Shown: positions 9,401 through 22,272, counted from the first letter of the stretch. The stretch: DNA of 64,000 nt from Craterostigma plantagineum (GCA_027422505.1 JAPQWV010000012.1:21178001-21242000); one strand, 5' to 3'. Translations and numbers: made by a program. Notes: generated by a model from the letters alone, not told the origin.

Positions 9401-11636
9401 GTCTAACTTGTAACCAAACACAATTCCCTAGGATGCTCAAATTCGGACCTCGAGAAAGCTTCAGATTTCGAGTAGCCTTACTAATTTAATTTCAGGTGAT
9501 TCAGCTAATTATAAACTCACTTAACTCGAAAGAAAATTAGCGTCACCTACTTGTCCTTTCAATACACGAGTTCCAAACTCCTATTTCATGTATATCTACC
9601 AAGTCTTTTAAGTAGAAACCCTCATTTTTACCATAACGAACTTCAAACATAGTGTTCTAAGTAAAACAAGGATCTCGCAACATACAGAGCTAATGAATTA
9701 AAAATCAGATCCTTCGAAGTAAGGTATATGAGCAATCTCTTATGCTGAGTGATTAATTTAATTTTGGTACTTATATGTTGTTACGTGCCCGTACTAATAC
9801 CTATGGAGCTTTTCGAAAGCTTTATGCTTAGGAATATTAGATCTTTGAGTTAGAATTCATGGTTATAAGAGTATATATGATAGTTTATGAGCTACGATAA
9901 TTTTGGAATACATGATATATACATACAAGTCTTGGTGATTTTCGAGAGAGATGATGTTCTCGAGTTGAAGTTTTAAAGCGTACGGTATTCCAGATTTAGC
10001 TAGGTTTTGGAAATGAAATTCAGTAATGAAGAAGGTTTTCAAAAAAAAACATGAAAAGGAGCTCATGATTTTCGAAAGAAATACTGTTTTTGGAATTCTG
10101 GATGATTTTTGAAAGTATTTTTCCAGATAAATTTGGTTTCGAAAGTATCGATTATATATGTTAAATTTTTCGTAATGTTGATTTCGAAAGGGTGGAATAT
10201 TTCACAAGGTTGACTTCAAGAATAATAAAATTTTCGCAAGTATGCTTTCGAGAACTATAAAATTGACACAAAAGAAGCATTCGAGAAGTATAAAATTTTG
10301 TAAGAGTAATTTCGAGAACTATGAGGTTTTCGCAATAAGCCTTTCGAGAACCCTGAAGTTTTCGCAACAAGCTTTCTCGAGAATTACTTTTCGCAATGTG
10401 TTAAGGTTTCGAAAGCTGAGGTCTTTGAAATTAATTCTCGCAATTCGAACATGTGAGAGGAAGGAATTTCTCGTGGGCTCAAACTAGGGTTTTTGGGCCT
10501 GGGATAATTTTCGAAGCCAATTTTCGAAACAATTTTCAACAGCGATTTTGAGTCAATTTATTTTACTTATTTAGTATTCTCAAAATCAAATAGTTTTCGA
10601 AATATACATTATTTTCGAAACATGATTTCAACACTCAGGCAAATTTTGAAAATTCATATACTGGCTTAATTTAGCATATGTACTAATATAGTAAGGAGTC
10701 CAGAAACACTAGAGAATTCTCGAAGTTGCGTGACTAGTTTCATAAGGACGACAGGTAGGTGAATTATTAATCTACAATGCGTAAACACTTATTTGAATTA
10801 CGTGCTTTTATGTGCTTCAATGACTTACGCGGTTTATGTGTTTTACGCACGTTTCATGTATTACCATGTTTAAATGCATAGCATATGCATATCGTATCAT
10901 AGGGGTGAGAGGTGTTTACACCGTGCTGAGACGGTGATGATTTGGCGTACCGATGAGCGTGGTAGTTTGAGTTTATTGTGATTTTGTGACTCGTTGAGGG
11001 GTCGAGGTTGATACTCATATGACACCTGACGGCAGACAGGCGTGATCGATCTGTCTACTCGGGCGTGAACGTCTCGAGGTGCAAAACCGTCGTGATTTAT
11101 TTTATTATTTTCAGCGGAGGGACATGACAGGGCAGTTGCGTAATCGTCAAAATACTGTCAATGTCAGCAACTGCTTACGGAAGAGCGACCTAGCAGGGCA
11201 GTTGCGTGATCGTCAAAACGCTGCTAGTGTAAGCTTCCGTATGTTATTGTTATATTATGGGCGCGCGAGGTGTCGAGTCTGACCTAGGGCCCTATTTTGT
11301 GCGATTTGAGATAGAGATGTGGGAAAAGAAAGAGTATACATTGCATGCTAGGTATTGGGACTGAGATTGAGTGTACACGTGCATCCATGCATTTTATTCA
11401 CATACTGGGCAAGTCGCTCAGTGTTTACGTGTTGTAGGTACTGAGTCTGACGCCGACGCGCGTCAAGACTGAGGCGGCTGGTGGCGGTGCTCCACGAAAT
11501 TTTGAGGGCGGGGCGGGACATGGATGAAGACCTATGGAGCGGCGTTAGGGATTTTGTTATTTTGATATTTTGGAGCTTCGGCCTTTGTATATATCGGGTT
11601 TTGTAAACGATATTTTGTTATAATATATTATTTAGG
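9239..11636 (+). repeat. 5' LTR of the chromovirus
   Basis: Begins TGTAATACTCG. It holds an AT dinucleotide run (about 9353-9392), a zone dense in TTTCGAGAA/TTTCGAAAG motifs (about 9930-10660) and a degenerate internal repeat around AGGGCAGTTGCGT (about 11125-11220). The open frames here are mirrored in the 3' LTR and are not genes. Confidence 0.85.
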
Positions 11637-11801
11637 CAAAAGGTTTTTTAGACGGGCCTTCCGCGGCTTACGTTGCGGAAATCCAGCCGCTCAAAAGCCT
11701 GGAGAACCAGCCTGGCCTGTAAATTGAATACCTAATTATGTGATTACGTGTTATTTGCTATGTGCCTTGTGTGAATAATTGTAGACGATAGTTGAAACAA
11801 A

Positions 11802-12903
11802 ATGCCAAGGACGCGTAGTGAGCACGTGGGTGAATCCAGTCGTAGGGCTGAACCAGAGTCCCCTCCAAATGAAAGGGACTCCACCATCTTACGACTGACT
11901 GAATTGCTTCAGCGTCAGTCAGATCATATCAATCGCCAATCAGATCAAATTGACGAGCTACTCCATCATCATTGCTCGTCTGAACATCATCCCTCCCCAC
12001 AGCCAGCGCGGATAGAAATCTTAGGAGAGCACTTTCGAAAAATGGATCCCCCAACCTTCGCTGATGCTATCGATCCAGCAGTGACTGAAGATTGGCTACG
12101 CACCATAGAAGATATGTTCACATATAGTCGCGTACCTGAAGACGAAAAGGTCCTGTGCGCCGTTTCCATGCTGAGAGGAGACGCCCACTTATGGTGGAAC
12201 ACAGTAAAGGTGTTAGAAGACCCGATGACAATGGCGTGGGAATGATTCAGGGAGCTCTTTCATAGCAAATATTTTACAGCACATGAACAGGAACGACGAA
12301 TGCAAGAGTTTATGAATTTGAAACAGGGAGCAATGCCGGTAGCCCAGTATATTCGTCGATTCGAGGAGCTGTCCCGTTTCGCCCCTCATATTGTGGCCAT
12401 GAATCTGTTGAAGGTGACGAGGTTCATTACGGGCCTCAAGCCTGAGTTTACCGAGATTTGAGCATTTCTGGAGCCCGATAGATGGAATTCATGCAAGTAG
12501 CAGAACGGGCGATGATTGCCGAACAAGTTGAGGCTCCGATTATTGAAGCTCAAGAGGCGAAGAGAAGAATGGAGAGTCAGCAAGGAGGGGGAGGTGATCG
12601 TAAGCGACAATTTTCGGCAAGGGTCAAGGAAATCAAGGAAATCGCAAGGGTCAGCAAAAATGGCGCCCAACACTGAACCAGAGACCTATGAATGTTGCCA
12701 ATAGACCTCCGAACCCAGCACCCCAATACAGACAGTGTGGCCATTATCACTTTGGTGCCTGTTATCAACCTAGACCCAACCCAAACCCACAGTGTTTCAG
12801 ATGTGGAAGAATGGGGCATTATGCTAGGAATTGCAATACGACTTTGCCCCAGAACCCGACTCAACCACCGGTTCAACCTCCACCGGTTCCTGCACGAGTT
12901 TTC
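11802..12903 (+). pseudogene. gag: chromovirus gag
   Basis: Starts at ATG 11802 (MPRTRSEHVGESSRRAEPES). The capsid core reads MDPPTFADAIDPAVTEDWL and GDAHLWWNTVK. It continues past a TGA at 12243 as FRELFHSKYFTAHEQERRMQ and LKQGAMPVAQYIRRFEEL, past another TGA near 12460, to a CCHC zinc knuckle CFRCGRMGHYARNC (about 12800-12842). The stops sit where arginine-type CGA codons would fit, suggesting C-to-T decay. A frameshift near 12640 moves the tail into another frame. Confidence 0.85.
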
Positions 12904-15900
12904 ACACTTACCAATGAAGAGGCCGAGGCAAACCCTTCCGTTGTGACGGGTACGTTAACTATCTATAACGTGCCCACATCTGTATTGATTGATTCTGGAG
13001 CCACCCATTCGTTTGTGTAGGCTAAGTATGTGATGAAGGTAGGAATATCTCCTACCTCATCTGAATACAACTATATAGTTACTCTACCACACGGTGACCC
13101 GACGTGTACCAACCAAGTACTGAAAGGATGCGTCGTAGTGAATGAGGGTAGGAACTTGGGTGCCGACCTGATTGTAATCCCGATGAACGACTACGACGTC
13201 ATCTTCGGAATGGATTGACTTTCAAGATATGGAGCCATCGTAGATTGTAACAAGAAGGTTGTTAAATTTCCAGCTGCCTGAAGAAGAAGTATTCACTTTT
13301 TTGGGTAAAGCAAATAAGAATAGTATTCCACGGATATCAGCTCTGAAGGCTCAACGACTCTTGAGGTCAGGTTGTGAGTCTTATCCCGTATACGCGATAA
13401 AGGCGGAGGACTTACCTCAGCCGGAACTAGGACGTACCTGTAGTCAAAGAATACGCTGATGTATTTCCCGATGATCTCCTGGGGTTACCCCCTGATCGAG
13501 AAATACAGTTCACGATAGATCTGATACCAGGGTCAGCCCCAATCTCTAATGCCCCTTACCGTCTACCACCGAATGAGTTAAAGGAATTGAAGGAACAGTT
13601 AGAGGACCTACTATCTAAAGGGTTTATCCAATCGAGTTTTTCACCGTGGGGCGCACCCGTTCTTTTTGTGCGAAAGAAGGATGGGTCGATGCGACTGTGC
13701 ATCGACTATCGGGAATTGAATAAGATCACGATAAAAAAAGTACCCATTGCCAAGGATCAATGATCTGTTTGATCAACTACAAGGAGCTACGGTATTCTCG
13801 AAAATTGACCTCCATTCGGGATACCATCAGTTGAAGATCAGGGAGGCAAATGTTCCTAAAACCGCATTCAGTACGAGGTACGGCCATTACGAGTTTTTGG
13901 TCATGCCTTTTGGACTGACAAATGCCCCAGCTGCTTTTATGGAGTTGATGGATCGAGTCTTTAAAGACTACCTCGATCGGTTTGTGATTGTCTTTATTGA
14001 CGACATCCTAATCTATTCTAATACGAAGGAAGAACATGAGAATCACTTACGGATCATCTTAGGAATCCGCGAGAGAAACAGCTCTACGCCAAATTTAAGA
14101 AATGTGAATTCTGGCTTGGGCAAGTAGCCTTCTCGGGACACGTGATTTCTGGAAATGGAATCTCTGTGGACCCGAGTAAGATCGAAGCTGAATAACTGGC
14201 CACGACCTACTACTCCTACCGAAGTCCGAAGTTCTCTTGGACTTGCGGGATACTACCGTAAGTTTATAGCAGACTTTTGCAGTATTGCCTCTACGTTGAC
14301 CAATCTGACAAGGAAGAACGTTCCGTTCAAGTGGACCGAAGCATGCGAACGAAGCTTTCAGGAACTGAAGAGACATCTTACCTCCGCCCCGATATTGGCT
14401 ATACCATCGGGAACCAGAGGGTTTGCGGTGTACAGTGATGCTTCCAAGAATGGCTTAGGGTGCGTGCTGATGCAGAACGGAAAGGTGATTGCTTATGCTT
14501 TGCGATAGCTAAAGGACTACGAGAAGAACTACCCAACTCACGACCTCGAACTAGCAGCTGTAGTATTCGCTTTAAAGATCTGGAGACATTACCTCTCGGA
14601 GAGAGATGTGAGATCTTCACAGACCATAAGATTTTGAAGTATTTCTTCACTCAGAAGGAATTGAATATGCGACAGCGACGATGGTTAGAGCTAGTAAAGG
14701 ACTATGATTGCATTATCAGCTATCATCCGGGCAAGGCAAAACGTAGTCGCCGATGCGCTAAATCGGAAAGCGATGAATGCAGAGTTACATCAGCTTGGAA
14801 TAGAGGTAGTCAATTTAGGCGAAGTTGAGGCAAAACTAGCAGCATTGACTCTTCAACCCACGCTGCTAGAACGGATCAGGAAGACGCAAGAAGAAGTCGA
14901 ACTCTATCTTAAAGTGAAAGATACGCTACCCGAGTATTTTGAAATACGAGAGGATGGAGCCTTATTATACAATGGTCGTCTTTATGTACCTGACAATGGG
15001 GAGCTGCGACAAACGGTAATGAAGGAAGCACACGCGACCACATACTCGGTACACCCAGGAGCCACAAAGATGTATCAAGATTTGCGAATAACCTATTGGT
15101 GGCCGGGAATGAAGAAAGACATCGATGCGTTTGTGAACCGATGTATGACCTGTCAATTAATTAAAGCAGAACACCAGCGACACGGTGGAACTCTACAACC
15201 CCTACCCATTCCAGAAGGGAAGTGAGATCGTATCACGACGGATTTCGTCGTTGGTTTGCCCAAGCCGACGAAAGGCCACGATGCTATTTGGGTGATTGTT
15301 GATCGCGTGACGAAATCGGCTCATTTCCTTCCAATCAGTTCCACTTTTTCCATGGAAACGTTACGCTGAATTGTATATTCAGGAAATTATCCGACTCCAT
15401 GGAATTCCGACCTCTATTGTCTCGGACCGAGATTCGAGATTCCTATCGAACTTTTGGCTGAGCTTGCAGAAAGCAATGGGAACTAAGCTCTCGTCCAGTA
15501 CTTCTTACTATCCCCAAACCGACGGGCAGTCCGAGGGAACGATACAGACCCTTGAAGATATGCTACGGGCATGCGTGCTCGATTTTAAAGGAAACTGGAG
15601 TAAGTATCTGCCACTGATAGAATCTTCTTAAAACAATAGTTTCCACGCTACAATTGGAATGTCACCATTTGAGGCTTTATATGGACGAAAGTGCCGATCC
15701 CCAGTCCATTGGGACGAAATCGGCGAGCGAACACTATTAGGACCAGATATGATTCGAGAAATGACAGAAGCTGTGACGAAGATTCGGGAAAGGATGCGAA
15801 CCACACAGAGTCGTCAGAAAGTTACGCAGATCATCGACGGCGATCTTTGGAGTTCGCAGAACGTGACCAAGTATTTCTAAGATATCCCCAATGAAAGGAG

Positions 15901-16287
15901 TAAAGCGCTTTGGAAAGAAGGGTAGGCTAAGTCCCAGATACATAGGCCCCTTTAAGATCATCAAATGAGTCGGAAGTTGCATATCAATTAGAGTTGCTGA
16001 ATTCATTATCGCAAGTTCACGACGTATTTCACGTATCGACACTACGGAAGTACGTCGCAGACCCAAGCCACGTGATCCAGAGCGAGTTTCTTTATCAACA
16101 ACTCAAGCCTGACTTGAGTTACGAAGAGAAGCCTGCAGAGATTTTGATGTACGAAATGAAACAACTTTGGAATAAAACTATTCCGTTAGTTAAGGTGTTG
16201 TGGCGAAATAAATCAATTGAGGAAGCCACTTGGGTGCGTGAGGACGATATGAGAGTTCGTTATCCCGAGTTATTCCAGTCGGCATAA
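12904..16287 (+). pseudogene. pol: chromovirus pol: protease, RT, RNase H, integrase, chromodomain
   Basis: In order: protease (VLIDSGATHSFV near 12985-13020), RT ([32 protein letters not shown], catalytic [10 protein letters not shown] near 13995), RNase H ([16 protein letters not shown], then [20 protein letters not shown]), and integrase with its HHCC finger (HPGATKMYQDL, CMTCQLIK) and DDE core ([34 protein letters not shown]). The C-terminal chromodomain (VLWRNKSIEEATWVREDD) ends at 16287. Stops or frame breaks occur near 13018, 13216, 13450, 14060, 14505, 14740, 15223, 15365, 15628 and 15880. Such a copy is dead but could be mobilised in trans. Confidence 0.88.
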
Positions 16288-16304
16288 TTTCGGGGACGGA
16301 ATTT

Positions 16305-16320
16305 TTTAAGGGGGGAAGGA
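16305..16320 (+). other. Polypurine tract of the chromovirus
   Basis: TTAAGGGGGGAAGGA lies immediately before the 3' LTR start, where the plus-strand primer is expected. Confidence 0.8.
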
Positions 16321-18695
16321 TGTGATACTCGTAAATTTTAATTACGGGATTTTTGATGTAAATGGTCGTGTAAATTGGGACTTAGGAACTTAATGAAGGA
16401 ATTCGAATTTTAGTGGCAAGGGTACAATTTATGTGTGTGTGTGTATATATATATATGTCTAACTTGTAACCAAACACAATTCCCTAGTATGCCCAAATTC
16501 GGACCTCGAGAAAGCTTCAGATTTCGAGTAGCCTTATTAATTTAATTTCAGGTGATTCAGCTAATTATAAACTTACTTAACTCGAAAGGAAATTAGCATC
16601 ACCTACTTATCCTTTCAGTACACGAGTTCCAAACTCCAATTTCATGTATATCTACTAAGTCTTTTAAGTAGATACCCTCATTTTACCATAAAGAACTTCA
16701 AACATAGTGTTCTAAGTAAAACAAGGATCTCACAACATAAGGAGCTAATGAATTAAAAATTAGATCCTTCGAAGTAAGGTATATGAGCAATCTCTTATGC
16801 TGAGTGATTAATTTAATTTTGGTACTTATATTTTGTTACGTGCCCATACTAATACCTATAGAGCTTTTCGAAAGCTTTAAGCTTAGGAATATTAGATCTT
16901 TGAGTTAGAATTCATGGTTATAAGAGTATATATGATAGTTTATGAGCTACGATAATTTTGGAATACATGATATATACATACAAGTCTTGGTGATTTTCGA
17001 GAGGGACGATGTTCTCGAGTTGAAGTTTTAAAGCGTACGGTACTCTAGATTTAGCTAGGTTTTGGAAATGGAATTCAGTAATGAAGAAGGTTTTCAAAAA
17101 AAATGAAATGAGCTCATGATTTTCGAAAGAAATACTGTGTTTGGAATTCTGGATGATTTTTGAAAGTATTCTAGATAAATTTGGTTTCGAAAGTATCGAT
17201 TTTATATGTTAAATTTTTCGTAATGTTGATTTCGAAAGGGTGGAATATTTCACAAGGTTGACTTCGAAAATAATTAAATTTTCGCAAGTATGCTTTCGAG
17301 AACTATAAAATTGACACAAAAGAAGCTTTCGAGAAGTATAAAATTTTGTAAGAGTAATTTCGAGAACTATGAGGTTTTCGCAATAAGCCTTTCGAGAACT
17401 CTGAAGTTTTCGCAACAAGCTTTCTCGAGAATTACTTTCCGCAATGTGTTAAGGTTTCGAAAGCTGAGGTCGTTGAAATTAATTCTCGCAATTCGAACAT
17501 GTGAGAGGAAGGAATTTCTCGCTGGCTCAAACTAAGGTTTTTGGGCCTGGGATAATTTTCGAAGCCAATTTTCGAAACAATTTTCAACAGCGCTTTTGAG
17601 TCAATTTGTTTTTTATTTATTTAGTATATTTCTCGAAATCAAATAGTTTTCGAAATATAAATTATTTTCTAAAGATGATTTCAACCCTCAGGCTAATTTT
17701 TGAAAATTCATATGCTGGCTTAATTTAGCATATGTACTAATATAATAATATTTTATGTTTAATGAGTCCAGAAACACTAGGGAATTCTCGAAGTTGCGTG
17801 ACTAGTTTCATAAGGGCGACAGGTAGGTGAATTATTCATCTACAATGCGTACACTTATTTGAATTACGTGCTTTTATGTGCTTCAATGAGTTACGTGGTT
17901 TATGTATTCTACGCACGTTTCATGTATTACCATGTTTATATGCATCATATGCATATCGTATCATAGGGATGAGAGGTGTTTACACCGTGCTGAGACGGTG
18001 ATGATTTGGCGTATCGATGAGCGTGGTAGTTTGAGTTTATTGCGATTTTGTGACTCGTTGAGGAGTCGAGGTTGGTACTCATATGACATCTGACGGCAGA
18101 CAGGCGTGATCGATCTGTCTACTCGGGCATGAACGTCTCGAGTTGCAAAACCGTCGTGATTTATTTTATTATTTTCAGCGGAGGGACATGACAGGGCAGT
18201 TGCGTAATCGTCAAAATACTGTCAATGTCAGCAACTACTTACGGAAGAGCGACCTAGCAGGGCAGTTGCGTGATCGTCAAAACGCTGCTAGTGTAAGCTT
18301 CCGTATGTTATTGTTATATCATGGGCGCGCGAGGTGTCGAGTCTGACCTAGGGCCCTGTTTTGTGAGATTTGAGATAGAGATGTGGGAAAAGGAAGAGTG
18401 TACATTGCATGCGAGGTGTTGGGAACTGGGATTGAGTGTACACGTGCATTCATGGATTTTATTCACCTACTGGGCAAGTCGCTCAGTGTTTACGTGTTGT
18501 AGGTACTTAGTCTGACCGCGCGTCAAGACTGAGGCGGCTGGTGGCGGTGCTCCACAGACATTTGAGGGCAGGGCGGTATATGGATGAAGACCTGTGGAGC
18601 GGCATTAGGATTTTGTTCTTTTGATATTTTGGGGCTTCGGCCTTTGTATAAGTCGGGTTTTGTAAACGATATTTTGTTATGATATATTATTTAGG
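16321..18695 (+). repeat. 3' LTR of the chromovirus
   Basis: Begins TGTGATACTCG right after the polypurine tract and follows the 5' LTR base for base with scattered changes. Its AT run is much shorter than in the 5' LTR. Confidence 0.85.
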
Positions 18696-18842
18696 AGAGA
18701 AAATGGACCCCCAGTAGCCGTGCAGGTTAAGCAACACAAAATTAATCTATAACTCTCCAACTAGGTGACCTAGTGGATAGGTCTGTAATATATCAAGTTT
18801 AAGCTTATGATTTGAATTTCATTACATTATAGGCATGACTTA
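18696..18842. other. Short intergenic stretch after the chromovirus
   Basis: I see no gene here. It separates the trimmed 3' LTR from a short Helitron-like repeat. Confidence 0.5.
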
Positions 18843-19065
18843 TATATGCTCTTTTATTAAGTGTCAGGGTTGGTATAAACCGTAAGTTTGGTCTATCAAT
18901 TAAAATGGATTTAAAATGATGATAATATTTAATTAAAAGAAAACCACCAACTACAATTCATTTTTATCTTGTCATTTTACCCTTTTATATTTAGTAATTA
19001 TAATTTAGTAATTAATATATACATTTATAGATTATATAGCACATATAATATGAGTGTGCAACTAG
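18843..19065 (+). repeat. Short Helitron-like repeat, copy 1
   Basis: Shares CTCTTTTATTAAGTGTCAGG and following sequence with 60287-60479. It ends AACTAG followed by T, preceded by a weak hairpin (GCACA...TGTGC). A 5' TC start and CTAG 3' end with an adjacent hairpin are Helitron hallmarks, but the start here is degenerate. Confidence 0.4.
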
Positions 19066-19424
19066 TTGTTAACACATACACGCCCCACCTTTGAAAATTA
19101 GTCTCATCCTAGAATTTAAGTGTAAATTAAATTTTTTTTTCTTTAAACCAAATAATAATAACCCTTCTATTTTTTGTATCACACCGTTAAAGACCGACAG
19201 CTTGAAAATAAAATTCGGAAAAAGAAAAGGAAATTAGAAAAAGGGGGGAAATGACGAAGATATGGGAGTCGTTGATTGTTCGTTCCTAATATCAGAGATC
19301 TAGGGTTTTCCGATTCCCCCTGTGAGGGTCATGATTCAATCGATTTGATCTCTCCCCATATTTCCCTACAATTAGCTAATAGTGTCGCTCGATCCTTTGG
19401 TGCTACAACTTCATCAAGAAATTA

Positions 19425-21465
19425 ATGACCGACAGAATGCCGGTGAAGGGTAGCAACGCATCGATTAGGGATCGCACGCAGGAGTTCTTGAGGATAGCGG
19501 AGAAGGTGCAGAAGTCTCTTCCCTCGCAGAATGGGCCGAGCAGCAGCGGATCGTCCAAATTATCACATCCTCCAAGATCGACGGCGGCTATGCAATCAGA
19601 ATTCAATCGGAGGGCTTCGAAGATTGGGTTCGGAATTCATCAGACGTCGCAGAAGCTGTCGAAGCTCGCGAAATGTGAGTCGTTGTGTTGGTTTAATTTG
19701 AGTATTGATCATGTTGTTGGCTAGCGTGAGATCTTTACTGTTGTACATTGGCTGTCCATATTGAGAGAGATATTGATCATCATGCAATTTTGAGGTTTGA
19801 ATTAGATGCCATAATGTCAATTCTTTTGGACTTCAAGTTTGCATCCAGGTGTTGTGAATTGAATTGAATTAGCTCTTCAAGAACTTGACTTGTGTTTTAT
19901 TGGTAGATTGGCTGGTCGTTTTGTGCAGGACTTTGCAGTTGAACTGTTATCTTATGCTGTACGTATTATTTAGTTGTACTGAGTCGCATGTTCTGGTTAC
20001 TTGTAGATGATTTACAATTGATGAGTGAAAGTATATCTTATATTCTGGCATCGTTTCTATACCAGGTGTAACGGAGTGTTCGAAATGTTCCTCTAATTTC
20101 ATCTTCTTTAATAAATGACTGTGCTTCATTTCCGTCTAAGGCCACATAGACATTGCTAACTCAATTCTTTGCATCTAGTGGCTAAAAGGACGTCGGTTTT
20201 TGATGACCCTGCAATGGAAATCCAGGAGCTAACTGCAGTTATTAAGCAGGACATAACTGCTCTCAATTCAGCCGTAGTGGATCTACAAATTTTGACCAAC
20301 TCACATAATGATGGGGGAAATATATCCAGCGACACCACCACACACTCTACTACTGTTGTTGACGATCTGAAAAATCGTTTGATGAGCACCACAAAGGAGT
20401 TCAAGGACGTTTTGACCTTGCGGACAGAGGTATAATGATGAAATGACCAAAATATTTACTTAAATTCCCATTGAAAAATGCAGTCTTGAACCTTTTTTTT
20501 GTCTTGTTACAGAACTTGAAGGTCCATGAAAATAGGCGACAAATGTTTTCTTCATCTACTTCCAAAAATGCTTCAAATCCTTTTGTCCGACAGCGTCCTC
20601 TGGCCGCAAGGTCTTCTGCCAATAACTCGGCCGCCCCCCCTCCCCTTCCATGGGCTAGCAGTGCAGAATCTTCTTCATCGCAACTCTTCCCCAAGTAAGC
20701 AGACAACCCATGTTTAATTCATACTGGTTATATATGTTGTTACTTATGTTCGTATGATACTATGACCTGATTATGGGAATGTGAAAACTCAGATTTCAAA
20801 TGTTTGTTCTTTTGTACATGAACTGGAGGTTAACCGACGAAAAGCTGTTATATTATTACGAATTCTGAGTAAGGACTTTACCTTTTCCCCAGGAAGCAAT
20901 CGGATGGGGAGTCTCAACCATTGCTATCGCAACAACAAAATCAGCAGCAGCAACAACAAATGGTCCCCTTACAGGATAGCTACATGCAGAGTAGGGCTGA
21001 GGCTCTTCAAAATGTGGAATCGACCATTCACGAGCTGAGCAATATATTCAACCACTTGGCTACATTGGTTTCCCAGCAAGGGGAAGTTGCTATCAGGTTT
21101 ATGTTCGCCTCCTTTTCACTCACTGAGAACATAGCAACAATTATTGTTTGTGGCTTCAATGAATAGTGGAGATCTTTTGCTTGCCTCGAGTCTTATTAAG
21201 GCCAGGGTTGTTTGATTTAAGAGGATACATCCTTCATTTATTTGAAGATGGTAGCAAAATCATATAGTGAAATATGTTAATTGATGATGATTTTTTTTGG
21301 ATCTGCAGAATTGATGAGAACATGGAGGACACACTGGCAAATGTGGAGGGAGCTCAAGGAGCATTGCTCAAGTATTTGAACAGCATATCATCGAATAGGT
21401 GGCTTATGATAAAGATTTTCTTTGTGTTGATTTTCTTTCTCATGATATTCCTGTTCTTTGTTGCC

Positions 21466-21468
<3 letters not shown>
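19425..21468 (+). CDS. SYP32: Qa-SNARE syntaxin, SYP32/SED5-like
   Basis: Five exons: 19425-19674, 20179-20429, 20513-20694, 20893-21096 and 21309-21468, all with GT-AG introns and a continuous frame, giving 348 residues. This is a tail-anchored Golgi syntaxin that should act as the Qa-SNARE in ER-Golgi and intra-Golgi fusion. The N-terminus carries the DRTQEF peptide (residues 16-21), the Sly1/SEC1-family binding signature of Sed5-type syntaxins. A Habc region follows (TSVFDDP, then EIQELTAVIKQDI), then a linker with PFVRQRPLA and a glutamine run. The SNARE motif lies at about 260-320, with zero-layer Gln290 in LVSQQGE. A single C-terminal membrane span (about 327-348, WLMIKIFF...) ends the protein. 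The match to Arabidopsis SYP32, from memory, is closer than to SYP31. TAGGGTTTT at about 19301, upstream of the start, is a common plant leader/promoter motif. Confidence 0.93.

Positions 21469-21469
<1 letters not shown>

Positions 21470-21505
<36 letters not shown>
21470..21505 (+). repeat. (GA)n microsatellite
   Basis: About 17 uninterrupted GA units directly after the syntaxin stop codon, so probably within its 3' untranslated region. Confidence 0.9.
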
Positions 21506-21508
<3 letters not shown>

Positions 21509-21754
21509 GAAAAATATGATTATTCTCGCAAGTGATGTGTAATAACTTTACGATGAAAAAGCTCGATACTCCATGCCTACCAACTGCTCTGTATATCTGT
21601 TCGTCATTCGTTGTGGTGTGTATTTCCTTTCTTTTGTTTTCCTGAGACCGAAAACAGTCATTCTTTTGTACTTTGTGTTTTTCTTTTGTACCATACACAA
21701 ACCATTTTGCTAAAACAGTGGGAAGTAACAGTAATAACGAATTACTTCCTCAAT

Positions 21755-22200
21755 CCCACTTATTTCTTCTCATCTTTCTATTTTGGGCGTTCCACATAAT
21801 TCATCTAATTTCTATTTGGTAAAAAATTATGTCAATAATTAAACTAATTACACCATTTATATTAAAAAAATACTTCTTAATTTGCGTGCACACTAATAGA
21901 TTTTTTCTCTCCATGCTTTAAAAGTGTACAATAACATTAAAAAAAGGGCTTTCTTAATTTACGTACACACTAATCTTTGGGAAGAAATATGTGGGACCAA
22001 GGATGTATGTAATAGACAAGTACGTATTATTATTGTAGAAAATTCGAGTCTCCCACAAATAAATATCAATACGAAGTAGTCTTTAGGCAAATCAAGACTT
22101 TCCATCACCGAACAAAGCTCTCCAACTGTCTTAGTCGTCTCATTTAACCATTTTAACCATTGCCGAGCGAAGCAGTGCACCTCGGCGAAAACCTCAAAGA
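21755..22200. repeat. Degenerate Stowaway-like fragment in the intergenic space
   Basis: TACTTCCTCAATCCCACTTATTT resembles the CTTCCTCCGTCCC terminus of the Stowaway element at 33700, but no matching right end was found. The rest of this gap between the syntaxin and the next gene shows no coding potential. Confidence 0.4.
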
Positions 22201-22272
22201 TTCATGGTAAGAACAATCAATGGAAAGCCAAGATACAAACTTCTTTACTTTTTTATTTTAAAGATCTTTTTT

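Larger units (their letters stand above)
9239..18695 (+). mobile_element. Tekay/Del-like chromovirus with 2.4-kb LTRs
   Basis: A Ty3/gypsy element in plus orientation: 5' LTR (9239 to about 11636), decayed gag-pol, polypurine tract (AAGGGGGGAAGGA) and 3' LTR (16321 to about 18695). A chromodomain at the end of integrase places it among chromoviruses; very long LTRs fit Tekay/Del. Similarity between the LTRs ends at TTTAGG in both, without the usual CA, and I find neither a recognisable primer-binding site nor a right-hand match to the left flank cctaa. The right end is therefore probably trimmed. Confidence 0.85.

Noticed and set aside
10161..10487. Open frames in the TTTCGAGAA zone
   Set aside because: They occur in both LTRs on both strands from a low-complexity motif; no codon conservation.
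12386..12876. Minus-strand frames over the chromovirus gag
   Set aside because: Antisense shadows of gag coding sequence.
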